This document shows positions 14,516-26,644 of a stretch of 64,000 nucleotides of DNA, one piece after another. Under the pieces are notes generated by a model. That model did no database searches. It was not told the DNA's origin and saw only the letters and a program-made list of their open reading frames with translations. Position 1 is the first letter of the stretch; each line of letters starts with the position of its first letter. The position numbers and the translations under genes are program-made. The DNA is from Coriaria nepalensis (taxonomy: Eukaryota > Streptophyta > Magnoliopsida > Cucurbitales > Coriariaceae), in NCBI GenBank assembly GCA_027186245.1, contig CP114493.1, positions 8,625,501 through 8,689,500 on the forward strand, written 5' to 3'.

Positions 14516-15699
14516 TTAACACGTTGCCAAGATAGCTTCTAAAAGGGAGGATATAAAACCCATCTGGGTTTCTTCATCAATTCTCGAAAACAGAGGTACG
14601 TGGACAAATAGAGATTTATGACCCTTCTGCTCAGCGAAACGGAGGGAATGATAATACACATAATTACAAACGAATCGGCCTGCATCATCTGATACTTTTA
14701 CATCATAGCCCTTCTTATTCATGATCTTTGACATTGCCTCGACCGAGCATGTTGTCTTCAACATCACAAAACAATTCCAGAAAGAAAAAAAAACAAAAAC
14801 AAAAAAGGGTTTTAAATACACATTGGAGATAGCAAAAGGGCCAGGAATAAAATTAGTTATTATAACTTTTCCCCATATGTCAGAGTCCAAAAGTACCTGT
14901 CTAGTTCGAGAGATTCCTCCATCCTCGGAGAGTATAGGCAGTTGCTAGATCAAGAAAATGCATAGAAGAGAATGTGTAAGGTTTTTTTAATTGAAACCAA
15001 AAAAAGAGGCTAGAAGTAAGAAGAAAATTCACCTGAGGTTGCCATCCGAGTTCATCTGGACATCGAAAAGAGGCTTCATTGGCAGCCTGCTGCTCGATAG
15101 CAAATTTGTGGGCACTGCTATTTACACCCAAGTGAAGCTGAAGAAGAAAGAAGCAATCAAGGTTTAAACTAAATCATCAAAGCTCAACCGGTGTTATTCT
15201 TATGTCTATACATACGGTTTGAGAGAAAGGGGAACAGAATCATATCAAGTGAGATGTGAACCTGAAAATCGTCACCTGAGTTTATCAGGGAATATCAATC
15301 ATCTTAGCTATATTATCTTATTCAGTAAAGTAAATGAGATATTTGGACTTTGTTATGTATATTATTATCCAACCAATCATCTTCCAATAATGGAACTAGA
15401 ATAAACTAATCAACTTAAAAAATTAGAAAACTGACCCATATGACTTGTTGTCCACTGCTCGTAGCATCAACACTTGAAATCTTAGACTGGAAGAGTTTGT
15501 AAAGCATGGGAAGAGCACCGATTCCAGCAGTTTCTAGAACATTGCAACTCCCAAGTGTTACACCAGAAGGCAATCCTCTTCTTTCCACAAAATCCTGAAG
15601 TTTACTGACTATAGCTTCTGTAGGATTTTCAGGAACCCCTTGGAACTTTTTAAATCCGGTCACATGTATTACGAAACTCTTCGGCCCTTCCGATCCCAT
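14516..15699 (-). CDS. PCP: Pyroglutamyl-peptidase I (peptidase family C15)
   Basis: A cytosolic cysteine peptidase that removes N-terminal pyroglutamate from peptides. Four exons on the minus strand: 15699-15436, 15137-15033, 14944-14897 and 14755-14516. These sum to 657 bases, 218 residues, matching plant C15 proteins. Starts MGSEGPKSFVIHVTGFKKF. The likely catalytic triad is intact: Glu103 in KFAIEQQAAN, Cys169 in SDDAGRFVCNYVYYH and His191 in SLFVHVP. RCPDELGWQPQ and EDGGIS are also conserved. I chose the ATG at 15699 because it matches the family N-terminus; the only longer in-frame extension begins at a GTG. A non-coding first exon probably lies upstream, towards 16400. Confidence 0.95.
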
Positions 15700-17053
15700 T
15701 TCCACGTCTTGCACAAATACACAATTCCCAATTTCAAACTAATCTCCTGCCCTAAAATCTGATATACAAACCAAATTTACCCCTGCAAACACCAATAAAC
15801 ATAACCATTTATTTGTATTTCTCAAAACTCATGTCCCCTACACTTGATTGACCAAAATTTCTATCAATATCAATGAAAAGTGAAAATTAGTAGCAAATAC
15901 TAAAATAGATTTCCCTGTCATCATTACTATCTTCAAGTTCAAACATATAAAGTAATTTCAAGGGAACACTTATTGAATCATAGTTTAGGCCAACACTAAT
16001 CAAGATTTTAGTTTCACTAAGTTTACCATATCGAGCCTATAATTCTCGGATCTCCCTGTTCATGTGCCTGTGTTCTTATTTAGACGACTTCATTCACTAA
16101 ATTAACACACACAATATATGTCTTCATATGCAAGAGAAGCTAATTATAAAAGCAATCGGAAAATAAGAAGAAATGAGAAGATAATCTGAAATGGGCATTG
16201 ATCGGTACAACTCTGAGGATAATTCAGCTCATTGCTAATCATCCAAAAAGAAATTTTCCGAGAAACAGATAGAAAAGAAGTAGAAAACTGGATTCAAAGA
16301 CCAGAAAACGAGAAGATCTTTACCTTGCAATTCACGCCGGGTTCTAATTTTATTCTTCAAATGATTAATGCCGTCCCCAGGCGGTGTAGAAAGCAAGGTT
16401 CTTGCGGGCTTTTTCTCGGCCTTTTTTTTTTGTTTTGACTGGATCAGAGTCACGTGACTAAAACGCCACTAAAATTCCGTATATATTACGGAATGCCACA
16501 TCGTATTCATCCAGATATTCCAGAGCGTCATCTTCGTCGGCGGATTTCGTCGTTCAGCTGCATGTCAAACCTGCGTCACTATCCGGAGAAGAGATTTGTT
16601 TAGAGTGAAAAAAAAAAGAAAAAAAATTATATATATATATATATATATTTTATAATTTTTTAATAAGTAAAATATAATTTTTAAAATTTTTAAATATTTA
16701 ACTTATGTTAAAAAAAATGATTTCAACTCATAATTTTCTTAATAAAAATAAGGTTTATTTTTATTATTAAATTATTATAGTTTTTTTATAAAATTATTAA
16801 AATTATGTATAATTAATTCATTAATTTAAAGGCAGGAATTAGGGCAATAAGGTAAGGGCGGCGCCCGCCCCTGTATCAGTGTCCCCCCCACAGATATTGG
16901 CCCAATATATGGCCCATGGGCTGAATCCAGCTACAGTTAAGACCCGTTTGCTCCTTTTCCCGTTTTAATAATGTTTTTGCCTTTTGGGTTAGGAGACTGA
17001 CTAATCGAGGTCTGTTTGGTTTCCTAGAATCTAGAAGGGAAAGAGAAAAAGCC
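15700..17053. other. Spacer between PCP and QCR8 (divergent genes)
   Basis: Head-to-head spacer of about 1.35 kb. The half nearest PCP probably holds its 5' UTR and intron. The middle (about 16600-16830) is extremely AT-rich, with an (AT)n run at 16628-16648. The part nearest QCR8 carries three site II-like elements. No other gene is supported. Confidence 0.55.
16899..16922 (+). promoter_or_regulatory. Cluster of three site II (TGGGCY) elements upstream of QCR8
   Basis: GGCCCA at 16899-16904, GGCCCA at 16911-16916 and TGGGCT at 16917-16922 lie about 130-155 bases upstream of the QCR8 ATG. Site II elements are established TCP-bound promoter motifs in plant nuclear genes for respiratory-chain and ribosomal proteins. 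Their placement here fits a mitochondrial complex III subunit gene. Confidence 0.6.
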
Positions 17054-17844
17054 ATGGGGAAGCAGCCGGTGAGGATGAAGGCGGTGGTTTACGCTCTGTC
17101 GCCGTTTCAGCAGAAGGTGATGAGTGGACTTTGGAAGGATTTGCCTGGAAAGATCCACCACAAGGTCTCTGAGAATTGGCTCAGCGCCACTCTCCTTCTC
17201 GCTCCTCTCGTTGGCGTCCACCTGTAATCCCTCTCTTTTCTGTATTCTTCGTTTGATTCTTTACATGAAATCGTTTATGGAATTCTTTGATTAAAGCTTT
17301 GATTCTTGAGTATAATAATAAAGCAAACATATTTAATTTCGGTGAGATTTTGATCTGGAATCTAGGTAAAATCGTCTGGCCTAAAGTTAGTGTATTTTAG
17401 TTAGATTATGCGGTTCGTAACATGATTTTATTCTCAAGCTTCCATTTCATATGTTTCCCCCAATTCATTCCGAGGAAGAGATGGGATCTTCCCCATACAT
17501 ATATTACCTTGTGGTACTGTTAGTCTCTGAAAAGGTCAAGAAATTGCAATCAATTAACAATTCTTCTTTCATTGCTAGAAAGATGATTTCCACATTTAGC
17601 TACAGTTCCAAAGTCATTTTCCGGATAAATGGATTATTTCCTCACATATATGATAACAGATCATTGAAACCAGAACATTTGACTTATTGAATAGCATGGA
17701 AACATGCTTGTTCTTCTGTCAATACTGTGTGAGTAATAGCTTATTGTTTAATTCAAAGCTTCAATCGATTTACTGTGTACGCGTTCTGGATGCAGGTACG
17801 TCAAGGAGTACCAAGAGAATGAGAAGTTATCTCACAGGTATTGA
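17054..17844 (+). CDS. QCR8: Ubiquinol-cytochrome c reductase subunit 8 (QCR8)
   Basis: Small ubiquinone-binding subunit of mitochondrial complex III, in the inner membrane. Two exons, 17054-17223 and 17796-17844. The codon for Leu57 is split across the intron, and the joined frame is 72 residues, the usual plant length. It begins MGKQPVRMKAVVYALSPFQQKVM, continues GLWKDLPGKIHHKVSENW, and has a hydrophobic membrane segment LSATLLLAPLVGVHLYV before a charged tail ending HRY. The gene is too short and interrupted to show as one long open frame. I considered a third exon (GT at 17838), but direct read-through gives the expected HRY-stop. Site II promoter elements lie upstream. Confidence 0.93.
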
Positions 17845-18749
17845 ATCGCATAGATGTCCTTCTTTTTTTCCGCTGTCGACCATGATAAATGGTGAACTTG
17901 TCCTCACTACAGTAATGGTTTCGGCTTCGGTTTCGAAGATGTTTCATTAGTTACATTTGAAATAAAATCTTGTGTTTATCAACAAACATTGAATGAATGT
18001 TATGGAGACTATGTTATTAGAAAATGAAGTGTTTTTTTTTCCCCCTTTTCTTTTAATGATCAAATGAATGTTGATGGAGATTATGTCGTAATGCCTGTTT
18101 TCCCTTGTTAGTAGACTGATAGTATTGCCATATTTTCCCCACTTCTGGATCTGCAGAGACTCGATCTAAGTTCCATCTATTTCAACACATTAATTTACGA
18201 CAGAGACATGTAGTGCTGGTTTTTACATCATGTGTTGTTGATAATCGTGTTAAATCTCTTCCATAGCTTTCTGAGTCATCTCTTTCTCTCATGAAAGTGA
18301 AAGTGAAAGTGCACTGAATTTTGATCCGTTCAGGAACAAAAGGAAGTTTCTTCAAGTGTGCCTGTTTTTGGAAAAATTGTCATAACTTTCCCCTTTGAAT
18401 CTCTACCGTAGTCAAATTACATGAAAATCGGAGTTGCGCACAATAAAGATATTATCTCTTCATTAGTGTCCCCCCCCCCCCCCCCCTTTCTCCCAAGCGC
18501 ATTCATCTACACATAACTACTTAATTAACTACTTGGTAAGATAACAATCTGATGTAATAATAATACTATTGCTTCCCAACAGACTAGCTTAAATTACAGA
18601 TAATCGAGTCAAACTGGAGCTTTAGTTTAGTCAGAATCTGTAACAGAGTGAATCAAGAAGGCAAACACGATTATTTAAAAGAAAAATTAGAAACGGGAAA
18701 GAAACATGACAGGTGATGCAGACTTCTTGATTGATCAAAATGGGTGGCC
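17845..18749. other. Convergent spacer between QCR8 and INO
   Basis: 3' regions of two converging genes. It contains a 17-base C-run at 18470-18486 and a short GTGAAA repeat near 18295-18311. No gene seen. Confidence 0.6.
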
Positions 18750-20304
18750 CTATGCCAAAATGGAAAGCCTCGAGCTCTTTCTTTCATGGAAATGTTTGCC
18801 TTCCCGGTGGACCTGAATCAACATTTCACAACAGAAAGCCATGCAACATTTTTCTTTCATTACTGGCCATAAAATTTAAACAAAATTAAATAGATTCATA
18901 AATTTCAACTTGTGGGTAGTTGAACACATTCTTGAACTTCAAGAAAAATTGAAGAAGAAAATGCAAATGAGTTTAATAAATGAAAGTGATGACTTTCATG
19001 AGACAATCACTGTAATTAAGTATATATGTTCGTGTTTCATACCAATTATCCTTAATTAATTACCTTATGAGTTGTATCAGACTCCCATGCCATGTTTTCC
19101 TCTCCATGCCTGGAGCTCTCTCCATCTCCTTCTATCTCAACTGGAGGGAAGTGGGCCCACTGAAATATATTTTTTATATAAAACACCTTATCTTAATCCT
19201 CAATAACATGTTTTTAACCTTTTTTTTTCCTACGTAGTAATGTTAAGTGGGTAACTCACATTTTTTGCAGCTGTTTTGAAAGCTTCCTTATGAGCCATAT
19301 CTGGATTTTGAGTTTTAAGCCGCTTTATCTCCTCCCTACAGTATGTATGGGATGCATTCATAAATCCAGATGCCGTAGAAAACCTAAGCAGTTAAAACTT
19401 CTTTTTACCTCTTAATCAAAGGAAAAAAAAAAGAAAAAAAAAAAACAATATCTTACTTGATGAAGCGATTATAAGCTGTAGGGGCTCTCTGTCTCTTTTC
19501 TGGAGCTTTTAGAATCATTACAAAACAAACAAATTACCTAATTAATTGCTTAAAAGTGATTGTTAACCTTACAAGTAGTTAATCAGTTAAAGCAAAGTAG
19601 TAAGTTTGGTTTTAGCTTAGCTAGTAGGCTTACGTTTATTTGCAATAACATTCATCACTGGGATTATTTCTTGATCATCCTCATGGTCATCAGAAAAGGT
19701 CATTGTTGATGAGTTGTTGTTGTTGTCCACGGCTTTACTACTACTATTGCCTGCACCAACCTCTCCACCTAATTCTTTTGGCTGGAAGATTATATGTATC
19801 GTGTCAAGTTATAAATTAAACGTACTTACGTGAGGTTCATGAGGTTTTTTTTTTTTTTTTTTAAATAAAAAAAGAGTCTAAAAGAAAGAACTTGGACTTT
19901 CCTACCAGCATGACTGAAATTTCTTACGTCCAAAGTAAAGAAATATATACCAGACTGCATTGATCATGATGGGCAAGAGAAGCGAGAAAATGGAGGGGAA
20001 AAAAAGAGGCAGTGATCATGTTGACAGAGAGGAGGGACGAGCAATGCCCACATCTGACTGTCACCACCATTCTTAAGCTGCTATACGGCACACTCACCTG
20101 CGAAGTGTTTTTTATATATAGATCAGAAGATAAGAAAAGAAAAGAAATGAAGTATAGCTAGTGAAGAAGAAGATAATAGGGTGGGATAAAAGACATGATG
20201 GAAGATGTTCTAGTAATGATTACCAGAAGTATAGTGGTGCAGAAACCGCACTGCACATAACAAATCTGGTCTGGGAAATCAAACCGTTGGTTCAGTGTCG
20301 ACAT
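18750..20304 (-). CDS. INO: YABBY transcription factor, INNER NO OUTER orthologue
   Basis: INO specifies abaxial growth of the outer ovule integument. Seven exons on the minus strand: 20304-20224, 20097-19951, 19781-19634, 19505-19457, 19335-19260, 19159-19064 and 18812-18750, giving 219 residues. The N-terminal C2C2 zinc finger uses Cys19/Cys22 (CYVQCGFC) and Cys43/Cys46 (VTVRCGHC). A variable acidic, Asn/Ser-rich linker follows. The HMG-like YABBY domain covers about residues 126-172 (PPEKRQRAPTAYNRFIKEEI, then MAHKEAFKTAAKNWAHFPP). The INO identity, rather than another YABBY, rests on the RAP-TAYN-RFIKEEIKRLK wording, KNWAHFPP, and the C-terminal HERKSSRLSIL tail resembling the INO tail. 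The gene was found by joining short exons; only the first is an evident long frame. Confidence 0.93.
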
Positions 20305-20394
20305 TCTACCTACTAGCAGTCTAGTTCTACTGTCCTGAGTTTGTTTGCTTCTGTGTCTAGTGAGAGAGATGAGAGAGAGAGCGTGAGGCTCTTC

Positions 20395-20403
20395 AAATTT
20401 ATA
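20395..20403 (-). promoter_or_regulatory. TATA-like box of INO
   Basis: The minus strand reads TATAAATTT about 95 bases upstream of the ATG, with a CT-rich probable leader between them. Confidence 0.45.
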
Positions 20404-22272
20404 GCTCATGTCAGGCTGATTATTTATCATAATCGTGGAGCCAAATTGTCGATTTGGTTTAATTAGCATTGTCTAAGATTAATCACCAAACCAATTACGG
20501 ATAAGCTAGTAAACTATAATCTAGATAAGATTACCCGGTTTGGGGTCCGAAACGGATATTAATCTTAAACTGATATTTAAAGTAGAAACTAAAAGCTTTC
20601 AAACTGCAATGTTAATACATTTTGAACTTTGAAATGCGTATCGTAATGCATAATCAGACTATGAATTACTTAACATTAAGTATCTTTCATAAATGGCATC
20701 CTCATACCTCATAATTTGAAATCCAAAAAATGTTGTATGAGTCAATCATAAATGCTGAAAAACACTTGGCATGAAGGCGAAGTTTACTTTTTAGTTTTTA
20801 GGGTTCAGATTTCTATGAAAGTAAGAAAGACAGATGGATGATGCTTGCTTGTGTTGCCGTTGTTTCATCTGTAGTTATCTCATTCATTTTTATTGACTTA
20901 TGAATGAAAGTGAAAGTGCAGTGAGCTTTTGATATAAATGGATACTAGGGAAAGTTTCTAGAAAGGTGTATGCACTATGCAGAAGGAAAATTGGCATCTT
21001 AGGATTTGTCGTTTTTTAAATCTAGCAACTATAGATTCCTCTCCCACATTTTTTTGTATCATTTATTGCTTATGCTCATTTCCTCTTTGCTAAACCCTAT
21101 AATAATATCTCACCTACTTCTGTTAATCGATCCAAGTATGGTATGAAAGCTGATCAAGCTACGAGGGCCCCTACCCATGAGAGCAAATGAAGTACAGAGG
21201 CATGAATGATGCTTAGATTCGTGTGTTGGAAAAGATATAACGTTGAAATTAAGTAGAGTTAATGCAGATACAGCACTCTGCTTTTTGGCCTTTTGGGTGG
21301 TCTATTTTTGGCCTCTGGACTCAAAGTATCAGTAATCAGAGAAACTATTCTGTGGGGGCGATGATCAAAAATTGTGTAACAAATGACCATTTGCGACCAT
21401 ATTTGCATTTTAAGTTATCGTGGTTTGAATGAAGCGGGCGGCAAATTTGTTGCTGCAGTAACATTGTTTTGATTGGACAAGCTACGGATATACATTTTTT
21501 TTTGTTGGGTTTATTATTGTTTAGAAAATGAAAATGCAGAAAGAGAGAGAGAAAGAAATGCATGCCCTTATTTTCTATCTATCAGAGCTTGTATCCTCTA
21601 CCATGAACCGTGTACCTTTAAGAAAGAGCACCACATTTAATATGGCTGCTACACCAGTGGGCAAGTCATACCATACTAATCCGGTTCGATTTGGGGTCCA
21701 AACCGACATGACAGATGGACTGAGGTCTCAAGTCAGCCTGGCCCTCCAACAGCAATAACATTGAACCATTTTTTTGGGCCAAAACAATATTATTGGATTG
21801 CATATAACTTATCTATATATTTGTACAAACATTTAGAAAGAGAACTTCATTTAGGTGACTCTCTTGCCTTCGTCTTTAACAATTGAAGTGGCAAGAAGCT
21901 ATGAAAACAGCCAATTTTTCAAAATATTAATGATGCTCCAAAGCCGTAATTTTATTCAAAGACTCATCATTTTCGGCTTTTCTAAACTTCCATTCCAACA
22001 ACAATCTTGAACGAAAGTTGAAATCCGAATTATAACTCAAATTAACCCAATTTCGTAATATACTTAATTCCATACTATAATTTCATAAGCCAAACCAAAA
22101 GCAAAAACATTCGAAACTTAATGAAATGAGCAATCTTTCAAAACAGAGAAATCAAAACAGAATTCTACACCAAACAACTCTCAATCTCGCAGTCAAAAGC
22201 TTGGCAATCTACAATCTTCATCCTCTTTTCAAAACTACATTTATCTAGATGGATTAATTTTCCCTACCAATG

Positions 22273-22326
22273 TTCACTAAAACAAACTGAAAACCAATAT
22301 TCACTAAAACAAACTGAAAACCAATA
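22273..22326. repeat. 27-bp tandem repeat, two copies
   Basis: The unit TTCACTAAAACAAACTGAAA plus AACCAAT A occurs twice in a row at 22273-22299 and 22300-22326, followed by the first bases of a third copy. Confidence 0.85.
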
Positions 22327-23061
22327 TTCACTCAATGTTCACCGACCTAACATAGCTGTTCAGAAGTTTATACGATTAGTATAGCTAAATTGAGAACGAA
22401 AAGAAAAACAGAATTCAAATTCTTAATCAAATTAACATCCTAGTTTCTAAGGAAGCTAGATTATAAAAACCAGATAAAATTACCACAAGTGCAGCCCCTC
22501 ACCAGTTTCAAATAATAAGCTTAACTGCAAATACAGCACCAAGGTAGCAGAAAAATTCTTAGACGCCCATACCATAAGATTACAGCTATTTACTAAATGA
22601 CTTGAATTCAAACCGAAAACAAGGGTGTAAGATTTTCTTAATCAAGCAAAACCTTCAACAAATCCAACAATCCTATCACAAGTGAAACTAATCTCAAAGG
22701 ATAACCGTGACACACTACTCAAAACCGCTCAACGAAATCTTAGATGCTAAGAAACCATATTTTGTAATCGAGCATCGAATTAAGGATACCTATAAGCACA
22801 TAATAGGTCTCACATAATATGAACATTAGATATCTCTAAACCTACGGTCCAATTTAAGCTAAAATTAAATGAAATACGATCTTAATAAGAAAAACCAACA
22901 GAACTCAAATACAGAACATATATGAATTAAAGTTCGCGCTTAGATCATAAAATTCATGCAAAAAAAAAAACTCCATAATCCGCTAAACTATTCCAATTCA
23001 AAAACAGAGAGGTAGGTGCTAAAAAAGCATCCATGATTATGCAAAATTTAAAAAGATAAAC

Positions 23062-23638
<577 letters not shown>

Positions 23639-23938
23639 GGAGCTTTTTCTTGGTATAATCCGGTTTATGTATCGTCATATGATTGATTAAATAATGGACG
23701 TCCGATCAGTTTATCTTTTATTTTCTTTTTTGGGTAAATGCATTTTAACCCCTTAAACTATTTAGTATATGAAAATTAGCATCCTATCTCGACAACAGTC
23801 AAACGGCGTATTCGAAATATCACTCTCGGATCGGACTCTCCTATCTCAATGTCTCAATCTCATAACCTTCTCTTCCCTCCACTACTAACAGAAAAAACAA
23901 GAAAAGCTCTCTCACTCACTCCCTGATCTCTCTCTCTT

Positions 23939-23964
23939 CCCCCCCCCCCCCCTCCCCCCCCCCC
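23939..23964. repeat. Poly-C tract
   Basis: Long C-run interrupted by a single T, in the probable 5' leader of the broken CRS2-associated factor gene. Confidence 0.9.
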
Positions 23965-24068
23965 GCTCCTTCGCCTTCTCCTGTAATGAATCCAAAATTC
24001 ACAAACACAGTCAAACCAACTGCTTGAGAAAGAAAGAAAGAAACAATCAATCAAAGCAGGTTTCTTCA

Positions 24069-26091
24069 ATGACGATTCTGGCCTCGCTACCAGGCCTCAA
24101 CCTCTTCTCCTCCCTCCCCTCAACCCCACCGCCACCCCCAAACGACCCACCCACCATCCTCAGCCACCACTCGGCCACCACCACCAATCCCTCTCCAAAT
24201 ACCCTCCACCGCTCCTCAAATCCTCAAAACCCTCTAACCCCCAACCCGGCCCTCAAAACCGTCCACCGCCGCACCAAATACTACAAACCAATCAGACAAG
24301 ACACCGTCATCTCCGCCGACGGCAAACGCTCCGTCATCATCGGCGAGTCGGGTATATCCGACCTCCTCCCTGACGCCCCTTTCGAGTTCCAATACAGCCA
24401 CTCCGAAACCCCTAAAGTCAAGCCTATAGCAATCCGTGAACCGGCCTTCTTGCCCTTCGCCCCTCCCTCAATGCTCAGGCCCTAGATCGGGAAGGCTCCG
24501 TTAAAAAGTGCCAAGAAGAAGATCCCTCTCTTTGATTCCTTCAATCCGCCTCTGCCCAGTAGTAACGGAGTGAAACGGGTCGAAATGCCGGGCCCATTTC
24601 CGTTACGGAAGTATCCCAGGGAAGTAAAGACTAGAGAGGAGATTATAGGTGAGCCGCTAAAGAAATGGGAGATTAGGATGCTTGTAAAGCCTCATTTGTC
24701 TGATAATCGTCAAGTTAATTTAGGTAAGACCAGAACTGTATTTTTCATTGGTCTGAAATTTTCTCATTCGAATCAACATGTGAAACAAACTGGATATCAG
24801 ATTGCAAAATGTTAGTTCTAAATGGATGCATTATAGATTCCAAGTGTTCATTTTTAAGAATGAGTAAAAAGCTAGAATTCATTTTGCGGAAAGAGTTTTC
24901 TCTGTTTTTTCTGGTGGCGTATTTTTTATGGGGAGAAATTGGATTGAATACTAGGAAGGATGGATTAACACATAATATGTTGGAATTGGTTCATTCACAT
25001 TGGAAGCGACGATCTGTCTGTAAAGTTCGATGTAAAGGTGTCCCTACCGTTGATATGAAAACATTTGCCGTCATCTCGAGGTAATATATATTTCACCCTC
25101 TTGACATTTTTCACCATCAAAGAAACCTAGACAGATCTAGTTGTTGTACTCTGTTTGTTTGTGAAAATGCACAGGAGAAAACAGGCGGGAATATTATCTA
25201 TCGAGTTGGTGGTGCAGTCTATCTTTTCCGTGGCAGAAACTACAGTTATCCCTCAATACCCTGTAATGCTCTGGAAACCAGCTGCTCCTGTTTACCCGAA
25301 ACTCATACAGGAAGCACCTGAAGGATTGACAAAAGAAGAATCTAATGAGCTAAGGGTTAAAGGAAAGACCCTTTTGCCATTATGCAAATTAGGTAAGTAA
25401 ACTACTCTTCGAGTTTTTCTTTATTTTTTTCCTTTTTGGGTGTTAGATTGAACTATTTACTTCTCATTTTTTGGTAGCGAAGAATTAAGTGTACATTTCC
25501 CTAGTGAATGATGTTAAGCATGCTTTTGAAGGTAGTCCTTTAGCTAAGATCGATTGCACAGGAATTCGCACAAGTGATTACAGGAAATTGGGTGCTAAGC
25601 TCGAGGTCCATAGACACTTTCCCTTCTTGTTTGTATACAAATTTCATCTTGAAGAGAGTTATGTATAGTATAGATTTTTAACCCATTTTTCTCTTCTCCA
25701 TACAGGAATTGGTTCCATTTGTGCTATTATCATTCGACGATGAGCAGATCTTGATGTGGAGGGGGAGAAATTGGAAATCAATGTACTCAGATTCCATTTC
25801 AGCTCCCATGCCAGCTCATTTTGAAGCTGCTGATTCTAACCCGGACGATTCTGGTATTTGGAGAAGGTGGAGTATGAGCGGGTTTCACAAGCTACGGTGC
25901 ACTCTTATCCAGCTATGATCTTGTCGGGTCCCATCAATGATGATGAAGAGCGTGATAGTGATGATGACCGTGATAGTGATGATGATGATGGATATTGCGA
26001 TGATGACGACTCGTTTGATGGGGTGGACGAGTCACCACTCCTACTCGGGCCCTTACCTCTCGATACCATAGCAAATAAGCTCGGTCCGTAG
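24069..26091 (+). pseudogene. CRS2-associated factor (CAF, chloroplast group IIB intron splicing), broken
   Basis: CAF proteins carry two CRM RNA-binding domains and, with CRS2, splice chloroplast group II introns. Recognisable exons: 24069-24723, 24955-25080, 25175-25392, 25478-25605 and from 25706. Family motifs: [74 protein letters not shown], and [20 protein letters not shown]. The N-terminus is Pro/Ser/Thr-rich like a plastid transit peptide. Lesions read directly: TAG at 24483-24485 where the family has Trp; one base missing at the exon 1/2 junction; one base missing near 25057-25062 before the exon 2 donor; a gap of about 8 bases near 25246-25252; and TAA at 25486-25488. An acidic tail (runs of Asp) sits in yet another frame at 25930-26010. 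Splice sites remain good. Most likely a recent pseudogene of the CAF2 type. Confidence 0.88.
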
Positions 26092-26644
26092 TAAACTTAT
26101 ACTAAAGACCGGTTTAGGGAAGTCTGTTGTATAGTTTCACACTCAATTCATGTTAGTTTTATTTATTTATTTATTCAACTATGAGAACAGTTGAAACAAA
26201 AACAAAAAATGACATAAAAATGTTGGCTTCGGTGTTTGGATACAATTTGATATCATGATTCATGTACTGACGTTATAATCACAGAGCTTGGAGGTTTCAA
26301 TCTCAATATAAAATTGATAATCGTCAAAAACGTTTTAATTCTGGTAAAATGTGTTAATTTTGTAAGGTCGTTAAGATGTCACAAAAAATTGGAGAAATCA
26401 GCAGGACGTTATGCGGTTAATAATCATAGTAAAAAATATTGATTGTCTAAGTAATTGAAAATCGGCGCTTTCAAAGAGTTCTTAATGGCCATGAATAAGC
26501 ATAATTGTCTATCATTCATATGAACAATATAAATGTCTTAGAGATAGAGGAAGGTGTACATTTACATTCTCATTATAAATTTTCACAAAAGCTTTCTCAA
26601 AATCTAACTTGATTGTGAGAGTGGTATTGACGAAAAATACCCCC

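Larger units (their letters stand above)
20305..23061. other. Intergenic region between INO and the ubiquitin-eS31 gene
   Basis: A TATA-like TATAAATTT (20395-20403, minus strand) lies about 95 bases above the INO ATG, after a GA/CT-rich leader. About 22300-23061 is A-rich and includes the 3' side of the eS31 gene on the minus strand. A 27-bp tandem repeat is at 22273-22326. Reading frames such as 21528-21758 lack recognisable features. No other gene supported. Confidence 0.55.

Noticed and set aside
17838..18180. Third exon for QCR8
   Set aside because: A GT follows CACAG, but direct read-through gives HRY-stop, the expected family end and 72-residue length; candidate downstream exons give unrelated tails.
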